DNA of 64,000 bases from an uncultured Sphingomonadaceae bacterium (GCA_947501695.1 CANMWO010000002.1:62001-126000), one strand, 5' to 3'. Counted from the first letter of the stretch, positions 51,300 to 61,130 are shown. Notes: generated by a model not told the origin, from the letters alone. Numbers and translations: made by a program.

Positions 51300-52706
51300 A
51301 TGCAGATGGGGAAAAATCTTTCGTGGAAGCGTAGCTGGTCAGCACTGGCCGCTAGTGTTTTTTGTTGTGCGCTTGCTGGCGTATCCTTTCTCATATCCTC
51401 TTTTGCCGCCCCTGCACCGGTCGAAGCAGCTCAAGATTTAGCCAACGGAGCCCATATGGGCGTTGCGACTTGTGGCGGAACTACCTGTCACGGGCGGCAA
51501 GAAGCCGATGGCGAAATTGTGCGCCAAGACGAATTGATGCGCTGGCAGGAAGAATCAACACCCGGTGGTGCTCATAGCCGCGCCTTTCGCGTCCTGCGCG
51601 AACCCCGCAGCATAGCGATTGCCAAACGCCTTGGTATCAAAGATGCATCCTCTTCCCAGCAATGCCTGGGCTGTCACAGTACACCGGCTGCGAAAAAGGG
51701 ACCACGTTTTCAGGTCAGCGACGGCGTAGGCTGTGAAGCCTGTCACGGCGCATCATCCCAATGGCTCTCGGCCCATTATGCCGTTGGTGCAAATCATGCG
51801 AAGAATGTTTCGCTTGGCCTGACCCCACTCGACAATCCGAAAGCACGTGCCAGTACTTGTCTCGACTGTCACTTTGGCAGCGCGAAAAGCGGCCAGTTTG
51901 TTGATCACCGGATCATGGCAGCCGGCCATCCCCGGATTTCCTTTGAGCTCGACCTATTCTCGACGCTGCAACAGCATCATGACGAAGATGTCGATTATGT
52001 TCGCCGCAAGGGCAAGACCAACGGTGTCCGTTTCTGGGCTGTCGGTCAGTCCATGGCGCTGGAACGTTCGCTCAATCTCTTCTCGAAACCAGCATTGGCG
52101 CAGGAAGGCCTGTTCCCTGAATTCTATTTCTATGATTGCCATAGCTGTCATCGCCGGATCTATGATGAAGCCTCTGCAAGACCCACATCCATCAATAATC
52201 CCGGACGTCCGATCCCGGAAGGCATGCCGCCTTATAATGACGAGAATATGATTATGTTAAGTGCAGCGATCAAAGTCGCTGCTCCCGATCTCGCTGGCCA
52301 GTTCAATGCCCGGTCCAAGGCATTTCACGCTGCGATGGGACAAGGCCGCGGACCAGCGGTTCAAGCCGCCGCGAAATTACGCCAAACCGCCACAACCTTA
52401 GCGGATCGTTTCTCCCGCACCAGCTTTGGCCGTGATCAGACTTTCCAGATCATGGAGACCATCGCCGGACAAGCCATCTCCCCTCGATTCACGGATTATG
52501 AAGGCAGCGTTCAGGCCGTCATGGCGATCGATACTTTGCTCAATGGCTTGGTCAACAGCGGTCAGGTCAGCGAAGCTGCGGCTGCCAGCCTGCGCGGCCA
52601 GATCAACGTTGCCTATAAAGCGGTGGACGAACCCAACAGCTACAAGCCCCTGCAATTCCGCCGTGCACTTGGCAGTGCGGTTAGAACCATAAGGGCGTTA
52701 CGATAA
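51300..52706 (+). CDS. Pentaheme c-type cytochrome of the cytochrome c554 type
   Basis: A 468-residue exported cytochrome. The N-terminus is an anchor or long signal peptide with a hydrophobic stretch at about 15-38. Five heme sites are visible: an unusual CX4CH at 58-64 (CGGTTCH), then CLGCH, CEACH, CLDCH, and CHSCH at 280-284. Extra His residues (for example GAHSRAF and MAAGHPRI) could be distal ligands. The pattern and spacing resemble the cytochrome c554 group. The C-terminal 170 residues are helical with no heme motif. It is the first gene of a four-gene operon; the next ATG overlaps its stop. A role in envelope electron transfer is likely; the redox partner is unknown. Confidence 0.85.
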   Translation: MQMGKNLSWKRSWSALAASVFCCALAGVSFLISSFAAPAPVEAAQDLANGAHMGVATCGGTTCHGRQEADGEIVRQDELMRWQEESTPGGAHSRAFRVLREPRSIAIAKRLGIKDASSSQQCLGCHSTPAAKKGPRFQVSDGVGCEACHGASSQWLSAHYAVGANHAKNVSLGLTPLDNPKARASTCLDCHFGSAKSGQFVDHRIMAAGHPRISFELDLFSTLQQHHDEDVDYVRRKGKTNGVRFWAVGQSMALERSLNLFSKPALAQEGLFPEFYFYDCHSCHRRIYDEASARPTSINNPGRPIPEGMPPYNDENMIMLSAAIKVAAPDLAGQFNARSKAFHAAMGQGRGPAVQAAAKLRQTATTLADRFSRTSFGRDQTFQIMETIAGQAISPRFTDYEGSVQAVMAIDTLLNGLVNSGQVSEAAAASLRGQINVAYKAVDEPNSYKPLQFRRALGSAVRTIRALR

Positions 52707-54700
52707 TGCGTCTTCCCCGTTTTACCGCTGCGATTTCAGCAGCTGCCTTGCTTCTGACGTCTTGTGGCGGCGGCGGAGACAGTAATGATTTTGGCGGCAC
52801 ACCGTCACCCTCGCCTGCTCCAACGCCTTCACCATCACCGGTAGACGGCAATGGCGGTGCCTTTACGCCTCCCGCACAAGAATTTCTTAGTGTGACGGAC
52901 GTACAGACGGTTATTGCACAGGCAGTCGGCGAAGCCACAGCTCGAAACTTGCCCTCGGTTATTGCGGTTACGGATCGGGTCGGCAATGTTTTGGCCGTCT
53001 TTGAAATGAACGGCGCACAGGCGACCGCAACCACCAGTGCACGAACTGCATTGGGAGCAATTAATAATCCCCTCGTTGATGTGCAGGGCGTGGTAGTCCC
53101 GGCGGCTGCGGGCGCCATCGCCAAAGCTGTGACCGGAGCCTATTTGTCGAGTGCCGGCAACGCTTTTTCCACACGCACTGCCAGTCAGATTGTGCAAGAA
53201 CATTTTCCTCCGGCTCCAACAGCTGCGGGACTGGAAAGTGGTCCGCTATTCGGTGTGCAATTCAGCCAGCTACCCTGTTCCGACCTTAATCAGCGATTTG
53301 GTAACGCCGGAGCCGCGGCGCTCATCGGTCCCAAGCGATCTCCGTTGGGTCTTTCTGCTGACCCGGGCGGATTGCCACTTTACAAAAATGGTGTTGTAGT
53401 CGGCGCGATAGGTGTGATGGGTGATGGTGATTATGGCTTTGATTCCAATATTCTCGACGTTGATGTTGATGACGAGGAAGCGATCGCGCTTGCGGGAATC
53501 CAAGGCTTTGCGCCTTCTGCTGCGATAACAGCCAACCGCATTTCGGTTGACGGCACGTCGTTGCGATTCAGCGACATGGTGGTCAGCGATCTGTCCCCGC
53601 TCCAGAATAATTTTGCGGCCATCAACGTCACCTCCGGAAATTTGATTGCGGTGACCGGCTATTCCACCGCCACAATCATCGCCGGTTCAGCTTATGGTAC
53701 TGAAAACTCAGGCATCCGAGCTTCAACCGCTGCGGAATTCAAAAACCGCGATGCCTTTGTGCTGTCCGACGGCACTGGCGCGAACCGCTTCCCAATCCGG
53801 GCAGCAACGGATGGAGCGGATGTCGCCACCCCGTTAACAGCAGCCGAAACCCGGGCCATCTTGGAAGAAGCGTTCATCATCATGAGCCGCGCCCGCGCGC
53901 AAATCCGGCAGCCGCTGGACAGCCGCGCACAGGTCTCCATTTCGGTCGTAGACACACATGGAGAGATTTTAGGCATCGTTCGGTCTCCAGATGCTCCAAT
54001 TTTCGGAACCGATGTATCGTTGCAAAAAGCACGGACAGCATCCTTCTTTTCCAACAGCGTTGCGGCAGCTGATTTGCTCGGCAATCCCGACACCGACGTT
54101 GCGGCCTTTGTTCAGCGCGTCCGGACGTTCCTGAATGATCCCAATGCGCTGACAGGAACGGTTGCTTTTGCTGATCGCTCCGGCGGCAATCTCTCTCGGC
54201 CCTATTTTCCAGATGGCGAACTAGGACGCCCTCCCGGACCTTTGTCGCGCCCGATCGAAGATTTTAACCCACTGGCTACCGGACTTCAGGCGGCTTTGAT
54301 CTTCCCTAATCTGGGACAGCATCTCGCCTTTGTAACCGGAGCTTCAGCGATGGATACACCCATGCGCTGCACCAATACACCAGACGCAGTAGCGGGACAG
54401 AACCGGCTTGAAAATGGCATCCAGATTTTCCCAGGTAGTGTCCCGATCTATCGTGGGGACCAGCTAATTGGCGGCCTTGGCGTATCGGGCGATGGTATTG
54501 ATCAGGATGACATGATCAGTTTCCTTGGCTTGCACAACGCAGGACTGCGAGTTGGCAGCATCGGTAACGCACCAAAGGCCATTCGCGCCGATAATGTGGT
54601 GGTTGATCTCGGGGATGCGCAAGTCCGACTGCGTTACGTTAGCTGCCCGTTTGCGCCGTTTCTCGACACTGACGACCAGAATGTTTGCGAGGGACTGTAA
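52706..54700 (+). CDS. Lipoprotein with two HbpS/GlcG-like (DUF336) domains
   Basis: A 664-residue predicted lipoprotein. The signal peptide ends in the lipobox LTSC, followed by a Gly run and a Ser-Pro linker (about residues 20-50). Two related HbpS/GlcG-like domains follow. The first is at about 60-320 (VTDVQTVIAQAVGEATARNLPSVIAVTDRVGNVLAVFE) and the second at about 375-650 (AAETRAILEEAFIIMSRAR with VSISVVDTHGEILGIVRS). Both end with a matching GGLPLYKNGVVVGAIGVMGDG / GSVPIYRGDQLIGGLGVSGDG segment. The family includes heme-binding proteins. Placed among multiheme cytochromes, it may bind heme or assist heme delivery. The ATG overlaps the cytochrome stop. Confidence 0.82.
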   Translation: MRLPRFTAAISAAALLLTSCGGGGDSNDFGGTPSPSPAPTPSPSPVDGNGGAFTPPAQEFLSVTDVQTVIAQAVGEATARNLPSVIAVTDRVGNVLAVFEMNGAQATATTSARTALGAINNPLVDVQGVVVPAAAGAIAKAVTGAYLSSAGNAFSTRTASQIVQEHFPPAPTAAGLESGPLFGVQFSQLPCSDLNQRFGNAGAAALIGPKRSPLGLSADPGGLPLYKNGVVVGAIGVMGDGDYGFDSNILDVDVDDEEAIALAGIQGFAPSAAITANRISVDGTSLRFSDMVVSDLSPLQNNFAAINVTSGNLIAVTGYSTATIIAGSAYGTENSGIRASTAAEFKNRDAFVLSDGTGANRFPIRAATDGADVATPLTAAETRAILEEAFIIMSRARAQIRQPLDSRAQVSISVVDTHGEILGIVRSPDAPIFGTDVSLQKARTASFFSNSVAAADLLGNPDTDVAAFVQRVRTFLNDPNALTGTVAFADRSGGNLSRPYFPDGELGRPPGPLSRPIEDFNPLATGLQAALIFPNLGQHLAFVTGASAMDTPMRCTNTPDAVAGQNRLENGIQIFPGSVPIYRGDQLIGGLGVSGDGIDQDDMISFLGLHNAGLRVGSIGNAPKAIRADNVVVDLGDAQVRLRYVSCPFAPFLDTDDQNVCEGL

Positions 54701-54705
54701 AGCAA

Positions 54706-56871
54706 GTGCCCGCTGTATCTTCCTCTTTCTTGCCGATCATGACGGTGATGTCTGGTCAAGCAGAGCAGATGGAGCTGCAGCGCCTGTCCATTGAAGAAAT
54801 GGAAAGCTCGCTCACGGCTTTGCTGGCTGGCGACAATTTTGACTGGATGCGCGTCGAGAATTCTGATTTTGATCTTGCTGCCCTAAATGCAGGCGCGGGA
54901 TCGATAGTCGCAAGCAATGCTGTTTTGGCTGTCAGCACCGACGCTGTAGGGACAGATAATCTGGCTGTTGGCGGCCCCGACCCGGAAGAAGAAGCTATCC
55001 TCAATGCTCCCCAACCACCGGTTGCGGAAAGCGATAGGACGGAACCGGCAGCAGCCGAGACCGAGCAATTAGAAATGGATTTTGACGGTCTGGAAGCAGA
55101 CGAAGCGCTGATCGACGGACGTCGCCGTCCTGGCGTACCAAAAGAGCTGCCGGATCGCGTGACCCAGAATAACCCCGGCGCGATAAGCGCCCCGCCGCCC
55201 GAGGCCTTTCCAACAGACGAGTTTCCGGTCCCTGACCGCTGGCGGATATTGCAAACGCTGTGTCCGCAAAAAGGCAGTGACCAATCCATTTTTAAAGTTT
55301 TCGGAGGTCTGCGGGCCAATTGCCGCCCAACTTCCGATCCCTATGGCCAAAATGTTCTAAAGGGCGACAAGCCTATTCCCGAGGACAAGAAACCATCCTT
55401 TCTAAAAGGCGATGACTGGTTCTTCGTCGTCAACGCGATTTCCGATACGATCATCGAACCGCGCAGCTTTCCTATCCCAGTAGGCGTGCAGACGACCGAG
55501 AGGCCGGGCAGTGTTGATGTGTTCGGTCGCTCCGGATCAGAAGTCTATGCTCAGACTTTCATTACCGGCTTTGCCCTTATCAAAGGCTCGACCGCCTACA
55601 AGCCACCAGATGTCGAATATCGCCTGACGCTGGCAACACAAATCAACCATGTAAACGTCCCTGAACGCCGGGTACTGTTTGTCGAACCATCAAAAACGTC
55701 CAACCGCACCGACTATTTTGTCGGCGTACAAGAGGCATTTTTCGACTATCATATTCGCAACACATCGGCGCGCTATGACTTTGACAGTTTCCGTATTGGG
55801 ATCCAGCCGATGCAGGCTGATTTCCGTGGCTTCCTTTTTCAGGATAATCAACTCGGTTTCCGATTGTTCGGCACACGCGACAACAACCGCGTGCAGTATA
55901 ATCTCGGCGCCTTCGTCCAGCTCGAAAAAGACACGAATAGCGGCCTAAACGACATTTTTCAGACGCCGCGCGAAAGCTACATATTCTTTGCTAATCTCTA
56001 TCGTCAGGATCTGCCCTTTGTTGGCCTGACCAGCCAGTTCAGCGTCACCTATAATATGAACCGTGAAAAAAACGATATCGAAATTGACGATAACGGTTTC
56101 CCAGTTCGCCCTGCCCTAATTGGTGACCTCAGGGGCCGGGCCTATGATGTTGTCTATCCCGGCTATGCCGTCGATGGTCGCATCGGACGGATTAATGTGA
56201 CCGGCCAAGTTTACGGTGCTTTTGGCGAAGACCGCAACAGTATCTTCACCAGCGAGCCCGCGAAGATCGCCGCTTATTTTGCAGCCGCTGAAGCCAGCTA
56301 TGATGTCGATTTTCTGCGCTTCAGGGCGTCCGGCTTGTTCGCCAGCGGTGACGGTAATCCCTATAACAATACTGAAGCCGGTTTTGATTCCATCTTTGAA
56401 AATCCGATTTTTGCTGGTGCTGATACCAGCTATTGGATCCGGCAAACCATACCGTTTGCTGGCGGCGGACGCGTGATCAGTATCAACGGACGCAATGGCA
56501 TATTAAATTCGCTGCGGTCTTCGAAAGAGCAAGGTCAGAGCAATTTCAACAATCCTGGAACGATATTGGCGGGTGTTGGCGTTGATGCCGACTTGACGCC
56601 TGATTTTCGGATATCGGCCAATGCCAACCATTTGTGGTTCCACAAGACCGAAAGCCTAGAAGCGTTGCGCGTAGAAGGCTCGATTCCCAAGGATATCGGC
56701 TGGGACTTGTCCGCCGCCGCTATTTATCGGCCCAAGGCCACCCAAAATATCGTTTTCCGGCTTTCTGGCGCCGCCCTGCTTCCCGGAAAAGGCTTTAGGG
56801 ATTTGTTCGACCAGACTGACAAGCGCGATTTCCACTATTCCATTCTCTTCAACGCAATATTGGCCTTCTGA
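54706..56871 (+). CDS. Outer membrane beta-barrel protein of the cytochrome operon
   Basis: No ATG lies close to the preceding stop. I place the start at the GTG at 54706, giving about 721 residues and a short hydrophobic N-terminus (SSSFLPIMTVMSGQAEQ); a TTG at 54685 is also possible. An acidic N-terminal part (to about residue 140) precedes a barrel of alternating aromatic strands, for example FRGFLFQDNQLGFRLFG and YIFFANLYRQDLPF, ending in DFHYSILFNAILAF with a terminal Phe. No family is certain. By position and topology it could be the porin that lets the cytochromes contact the outside, as MtrB does in porin-cytochrome conduits, but no MtrB motif is identified. Confidence 0.75.
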   Translation: MPAVSSSFLPIMTVMSGQAEQMELQRLSIEEMESSLTALLAGDNFDWMRVENSDFDLAALNAGAGSIVASNAVLAVSTDAVGTDNLAVGGPDPEEEAILNAPQPPVAESDRTEPAAAETEQLEMDFDGLEADEALIDGRRRPGVPKELPDRVTQNNPGAISAPPPEAFPTDEFPVPDRWRILQTLCPQKGSDQSIFKVFGGLRANCRPTSDPYGQNVLKGDKPIPEDKKPSFLKGDDWFFVVNAISDTIIEPRSFPIPVGVQTTERPGSVDVFGRSGSEVYAQTFITGFALIKGSTAYKPPDVEYRLTLATQINHVNVPERRVLFVEPSKTSNRTDYFVGVQEAFFDYHIRNTSARYDFDSFRIGIQPMQADFRGFLFQDNQLGFRLFGTRDNNRVQYNLGAFVQLEKDTNSGLNDIFQTPRESYIFFANLYRQDLPFVGLTSQFSVTYNMNREKNDIEIDDNGFPVRPALIGDLRGRAYDVVYPGYAVDGRIGRINVTGQVYGAFGEDRNSIFTSEPAKIAAYFAAAEASYDVDFLRFRASGLFASGDGNPYNNTEAGFDSIFENPIFAGADTSYWIRQTIPFAGGGRVISINGRNGILNSLRSSKEQGQSNFNNPGTILAGVGVDADLTPDFRISANANHLWFHKTESLEALRVEGSIPKDIGWDLSAAAIYRPKATQNIVFRLSGAALLPGKGFRDLFDQTDKRDFHYSILFNAILAF

Positions 56872-56872
56872 T

Positions 56873-59800
56873 ATGCAGCTTTCCTCTCCATCCCTGTCGT
56901 CAAAATCATGTGCATCGCACGTGATGCGGAGCGGAGTAGCGATTGTTTTTGCTGCTCTATTGCTTGTTTTTGGTTCGTCTCAGGCCTTTGCTGCGGGCAA
57001 AGAAAAGCCGCAAAAGATAGACTATACATTTACGCCGCCAGCGCCGCAGAACCAGACATGGGATGCGGCCAATGCCAAAAGCACTGGCTGTGTTTCTTGT
57101 CATACTGATAGCGACCAGAAAACCATGCACGAGACGCCCGCTGTGGTGCTGGGCTGTGTGGATTGTCATGGCGGCGATGCCAGCATCCATGGCAACAATG
57201 ATTGGGGCAAAAAAAGTCCACAATATATGCATGCCCTCAAAAAGGCACATGTCCTCCCCAAATATCCTGAAAGCTGGCATTGGCCTTCATCCGCCAATCC
57301 GAAGCGCAGCTACACATTGCTGAACAAAGAATCTCCGGAGTTTGTCCGCTTCGTCAATCCGTCTGATTATCGCGTTGCGCGGGAGTCGTGTGGCGCTTGC
57401 CATATGGAAATTATCGAGGCATCCGAACGATCACTGATGGCAACCGGTGCTATGCTGTGGGGTGGTGCCGCATATAACAACGGTATAGTTCCGTTTAAAA
57501 ATTATATCTTTGGTGAAGCCTATACCCGCAAAGGCTTGCCTGCGACGATCAAGTCACCGGGCAGTCCGCACGGGACCGTGACCGACGAGCAGAAGAAGCG
57601 CGGCGCTCTGCCCATTCTTTATCCCCTTCCTACCTGGCATACGATACCGCCAGGAGATGTGTTCCGTGTATTTGAACGTGGTGGACGCAATATCAACACG
57701 CAGTTCCCTGAGATTGGTTTGCCGAATATTGGCGGAATCATCCAACGCTTGGAGGAGCCGGGTCGACCCGACCTGAAACAATCTAACCGCGGCCCCGGCA
57801 CCGGTCTACGTGTCGCTATTCCAGCCCTGAATATCCACAAGACCCGGCTCAATGACCCATTCACGTGGTTCATGGGCACCAATGATCAACCTGGCGACTA
57901 TCGCCAGTCCGGCTGTGCCAGCTGTCACGTCGTCTATGCCAATGACCGCGAACCGCGGCATAGCCTGATCTGGGCAAAATATGGCCGCGATGGTCAGACC
58001 CAGACCAAAGATCCCACGATCCGCAACCTCAAAAAAGGCGAGAAACGCGTCGGAAAATTCGGAACTTATGATGCGGCCCATGGCAAAAAGGGGGATCATG
58101 GTGAGGGACATGGAGATAAGCATGATGACGGTCATGGCGATGATTACAGCGCAGATATAGCGCCAGAGGATCGCGAAAAAGGCCATCCGATTCAGCATGC
58201 TTTCACACGCGCCATTCCAACTGCGCAATGCATGAACTGTCACATGCACCAACCCAATATTTTCCTGAATAGCTTCCTTGGGTACACGATGTGGGACTAT
58301 GAATCCGATGCTCCGCTAATGTGGCCCGGACCGGATAACACAACACCCAGACCAGAAGGCATGAGCGACGAGGAATATCAGAAGATCTACAAACAGCAGA
58401 AATATCCTGATGCGGAAGAAGTGCGCAAAATACTGGATCGTAACCCTGAAGCGGCGTCACCCAAGGGCTTATGGGGTGATCTCGATTTCTTACGCAATGT
58501 CTATGACCTCAACAGCGAAGCCAAGGATACGCAATTTGCCGACTATCACGGCCATGGCTGGAACTTCCGCGCGATCCTGAAACGGGACCGCGACGGCAAT
58601 CTGCTCGATGAAGATGGCGATATTGTCGAGAATGATGACCCCGAGAAATTCCGCAAGGAGGACGAGCCAAAATTCGTCGAACCCGGCGTTAATCCCGGCA
58701 AGTCTGTCCATATGATGAGCATCCATGCTGAAGTTGGCATGCAATGCGCCGATTGCCACTTTGCACAAGACAGTCACGGTAATGGGCTGATCTATGGCGA
58801 AGTCGCCAATGCTGTCGAGATTAATTGTAAAGACTGCCACGGCACGGCTGATGCCTATCCGACGCTAATGACCTCCAATCTTGCGGCACGGCCAAAGGGC
58901 AATAATCTCGGCCTTTTGCGCAATGCCGATGGTCAGCGCCGGTTTGAGTGGATGCAGGAGCCCAACGGAAAGCGCGTGTTGATCCAACGGTCCATTGTTG
59001 ACCCCAAGATCAGTTGGCGGGTTAGCTTGGTCAAAGACGCCGTTGATCGTTCTCATCCGGACTTCAACCTGAAGGCGGCGCGAGCCAAGCTCATGTCAAA
59101 AAGCGGCGCGGACACAGGGGAATTCTCCTTCGGTAGCGGCGTGGCCATGGATGACCGTGCGCACAAAGACGAAAATATGGTCTGCTTCACCTGCCACCTG
59201 AGCTGGACGACGAGTTGCGGCGGCTGTCATTTGCCGATCGAAGCCAACTGGCAGGCAGAAAGCCATAAATATGAGGGCGGCACGACGCGGAACTATGCGA
59301 CCTATAATCCGCAGGTTGCCCGTGATCAGATGTTCCAACTCGGTCGTCACCAAACGACCAAGGGCAGCATCATCGCGCCGGTTCGGTCCACCTCGGCACT
59401 GGTATTGTCATCGACCAATATCAACCGTGAACGCATCTATGTGCAGCAAGCCCCGATTTCTTCGATCGGCTTCTCCAGTCAGGCCTTTGCACCACATTTC
59501 CCGCACACGGTTCGTAAAACCGAAACCAAACAATGTTCAGATTGTCACTTGAGCGAAGCCAATGACAATAATGCGATCATGTCTCAGCTCTTGTTACAGG
59601 GCACCAATTTCGTCAACTTTGTCGGCCTGCATGCTTGGGTCGGCATGGATAAAGGCTTTGAAGCCGTCCGCGTTACCGAATGGGATGAACCACAAGCGGT
59701 TATCGGTTCCTACCTGCAAAAATATGCTTATCCCGACTATTGGCGGATGCATGTAGAGGATAACGGCCGCGAGCTAATCAACTGGGTGCGTGGTGAGAGA

Positions 59801-61045
59801 CTGGATGATGATCTGTCCGGCGAAACGAAGGCACTCGAAGAATTTGCCAATGTCGTGCAGGGAACGGGAGACAGCGTCCGCTGTCTGCAACTGCGCGGCG
59901 AATATATGTTTGTCGCCGAAGGCAAAGGCGGGTTCCGCGCTTATGATGTCGCATCAATTGGCAATAAGGGCTTCTCTGAACGTATCGTCAAAGCGCCATT
60001 CTCTTCGCTGGGTCATGATACGCATGTGGATACCAAGAACGCGACCTGCATGGCATTGTCGACCAACCAGCCCATTGCTCCCGAACGCAATACCGAGGAA
60101 TTGCGTGAGATTAATGAAGAGCAGGCTTTCCATCCAATCTATAACTATGCAGTCGTCACCGACAGCGAAGAAGGCTTGATCCTCGTCAATGTGAACACGC
60201 TGGCCGATGGCGAATTCCGTAACAACTTCTTCAAAAGGGCCGTTACTTGGAATGCAGAAGGCGTCTTGGACGGGGCCAATCATGTCACACTGGCCGGGCA
60301 TTTCGCCTATATCACGGCGACAAGCGGTCTAGTCGTTATCGACCTCGACGATCCGCTGAAACCGCGTCACGTTATCACGATGCCAATGACGGATGCACGG
60401 GCCTCTGCTCTGCAGTTCCGCTATATTTGGGTTACGGACGCCGAGGGCGTGAAACTGTTTGATATCACAGAGATGGAAAAACCCGTTGCTTTAGAATCGG
60501 GAACAATCCCGTTGAAAAATGCGCGGCGGCTCTATCTGGCCAGAACCTATGCTTATATTGCGGCCAAGGATGAGGGGCTGGTCATTGCCAACATCACCAA
60601 GCCGGAGGCTCCAGTCATTTACCGCAAAGAGACATTTGGCGGCCAAATGAACGATGCCGAAGACGTTATTGTCGGCTCGACCAACGCCACCTTATTTGCC
60701 TATGTCGCTGATGGTCGTAACGGATTGAAAGTGATCCAGCTTACATCACCGGATAGCCAGCCCAATTATTACGGCTTCTCTCCGCCGCCAATGCCTGAGC
60801 TGATTGCCTTTGCCCGCACTCCGAAACCAGCCTTGGCATTGTCCAAAGGATTGGATCGTGACCGGGCGGTCGATGAAACTGGTGGTCAAATGGCGGTATT
60901 CGGGCGGCTGGGCTCCCGGCCCTTTAGCCGCAGCGAAATGCAGCGCTTCTATCTCAACAGTCAGGGCAAGCCCTATTTCGTGAATGACAAGGCCAATCTG
61001 TCGGATTGGGTTGGTCCGGTGCCACCGATGCTAGCGCGGCGCTGA
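56873..61045 (+). CDS. Decaheme c-type cytochrome fused to LVIVD-type repeats
   Basis: A 1390-residue exported protein starting one base after the barrel gene stop. A signal peptide is near residues 18-42 (VAIVFAALLLVFGSSQAFAA). Ten CXXCH sites lie between residues 73 and 892: CVSCH, CVDCH, CGACH, CASCH, CMNCH, CADCH, CKDCH, CFTCH, CGGCH and CSDCH. A His/Asp/Gly-rich insert (about 402-425) interrupts the heme region. From about 990 to 1330 are LVIVD-type beta-propeller repeats such as GLVVIDLDDPLKPR, VKLFDITEMEKPV, GLVIANITKPEAP and GLKVIQLTSP. The last gene of the operon, it is probably the large terminal redox component, located in the periplasm or at the cell surface. Its substrate is unknown. 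Confidence 0.88.
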   Translation: MQLSSPSLSSKSCASHVMRSGVAIVFAALLLVFGSSQAFAAGKEKPQKIDYTFTPPAPQNQTWDAANAKSTGCVSCHTDSDQKTMHETPAVVLGCVDCHGGDASIHGNNDWGKKSPQYMHALKKAHVLPKYPESWHWPSSANPKRSYTLLNKESPEFVRFVNPSDYRVARESCGACHMEIIEASERSLMATGAMLWGGAAYNNGIVPFKNYIFGEAYTRKGLPATIKSPGSPHGTVTDEQKKRGALPILYPLPTWHTIPPGDVFRVFERGGRNINTQFPEIGLPNIGGIIQRLEEPGRPDLKQSNRGPGTGLRVAIPALNIHKTRLNDPFTWFMGTNDQPGDYRQSGCASCHVVYANDREPRHSLIWAKYGRDGQTQTKDPTIRNLKKGEKRVGKFGTYDAAHGKKGDHGEGHGDKHDDGHGDDYSADIAPEDREKGHPIQHAFTRAIPTAQCMNCHMHQPNIFLNSFLGYTMWDYESDAPLMWPGPDNTTPRPEGMSDEEYQKIYKQQKYPDAEEVRKILDRNPEAASPKGLWGDLDFLRNVYDLNSEAKDTQFADYHGHGWNFRAILKRDRDGNLLDEDGDIVENDDPEKFRKEDEPKFVEPGVNPGKSVHMMSIHAEVGMQCADCHFAQDSHGNGLIYGEVANAVEINCKDCHGTADAYPTLMTSNLAARPKGNNLGLLRNADGQRRFEWMQEPNGKRVLIQRSIVDPKISWRVSLVKDAVDRSHPDFNLKAARAKLMSKSGADTGEFSFGSGVAMDDRAHKDENMVCFTCHLSWTTSCGGCHLPIEANWQAESHKYEGGTTRNYATYNPQVARDQMFQLGRHQTTKGSIIAPVRSTSALVLSSTNINRERIYVQQAPISSIGFSSQAFAPHFPHTVRKTETKQCSDCHLSEANDNNAIMSQLLLQGTNFVNFVGLHAWVGMDKGFEAVRVTEWDEPQAVIGSYLQKYAYPDYWRMHVEDNGRELINWVRGERLDDDLSGETKALEEFANVVQGTGDSVRCLQLRGEYMFVAEGKGGFRAYDVASIGNKGFSERIVKAPFSSLGHDTHVDTKNATCMALSTNQPIAPERNTEELREINEEQAFHPIYNYAVVTDSEEGLILVNVNTLADGEFRNNFFKRAVTWNAEGVLDGANHVTLAGHFAYITATSGLVVIDLDDPLKPRHVITMPMTDARASALQFRYIWVTDAEGVKLFDITEMEKPVALESGTIPLKNARRLYLARTYAYIAAKDEGLVIANITKPEAPVIYRKETFGGQMNDAEDVIVGSTNATLFAYVADGRNGLKVIQLTSPDSQPNYYGFSPPPMPELIAFARTPKPALALSKGLDRDRAVDETGGQMAVFGRLGSRPFSRSEMQRFYLNSQGKPYFVNDKANLSDWVGPVPPMLARR

Positions 61046-61130
61046 TCTAGATGATATGCTGAAATAAGGCGGGGACCGGAGCTTGCGACCACGGCCCCCT
61101 TTCCTCAATACGCAACACGAGGAATGAAAG

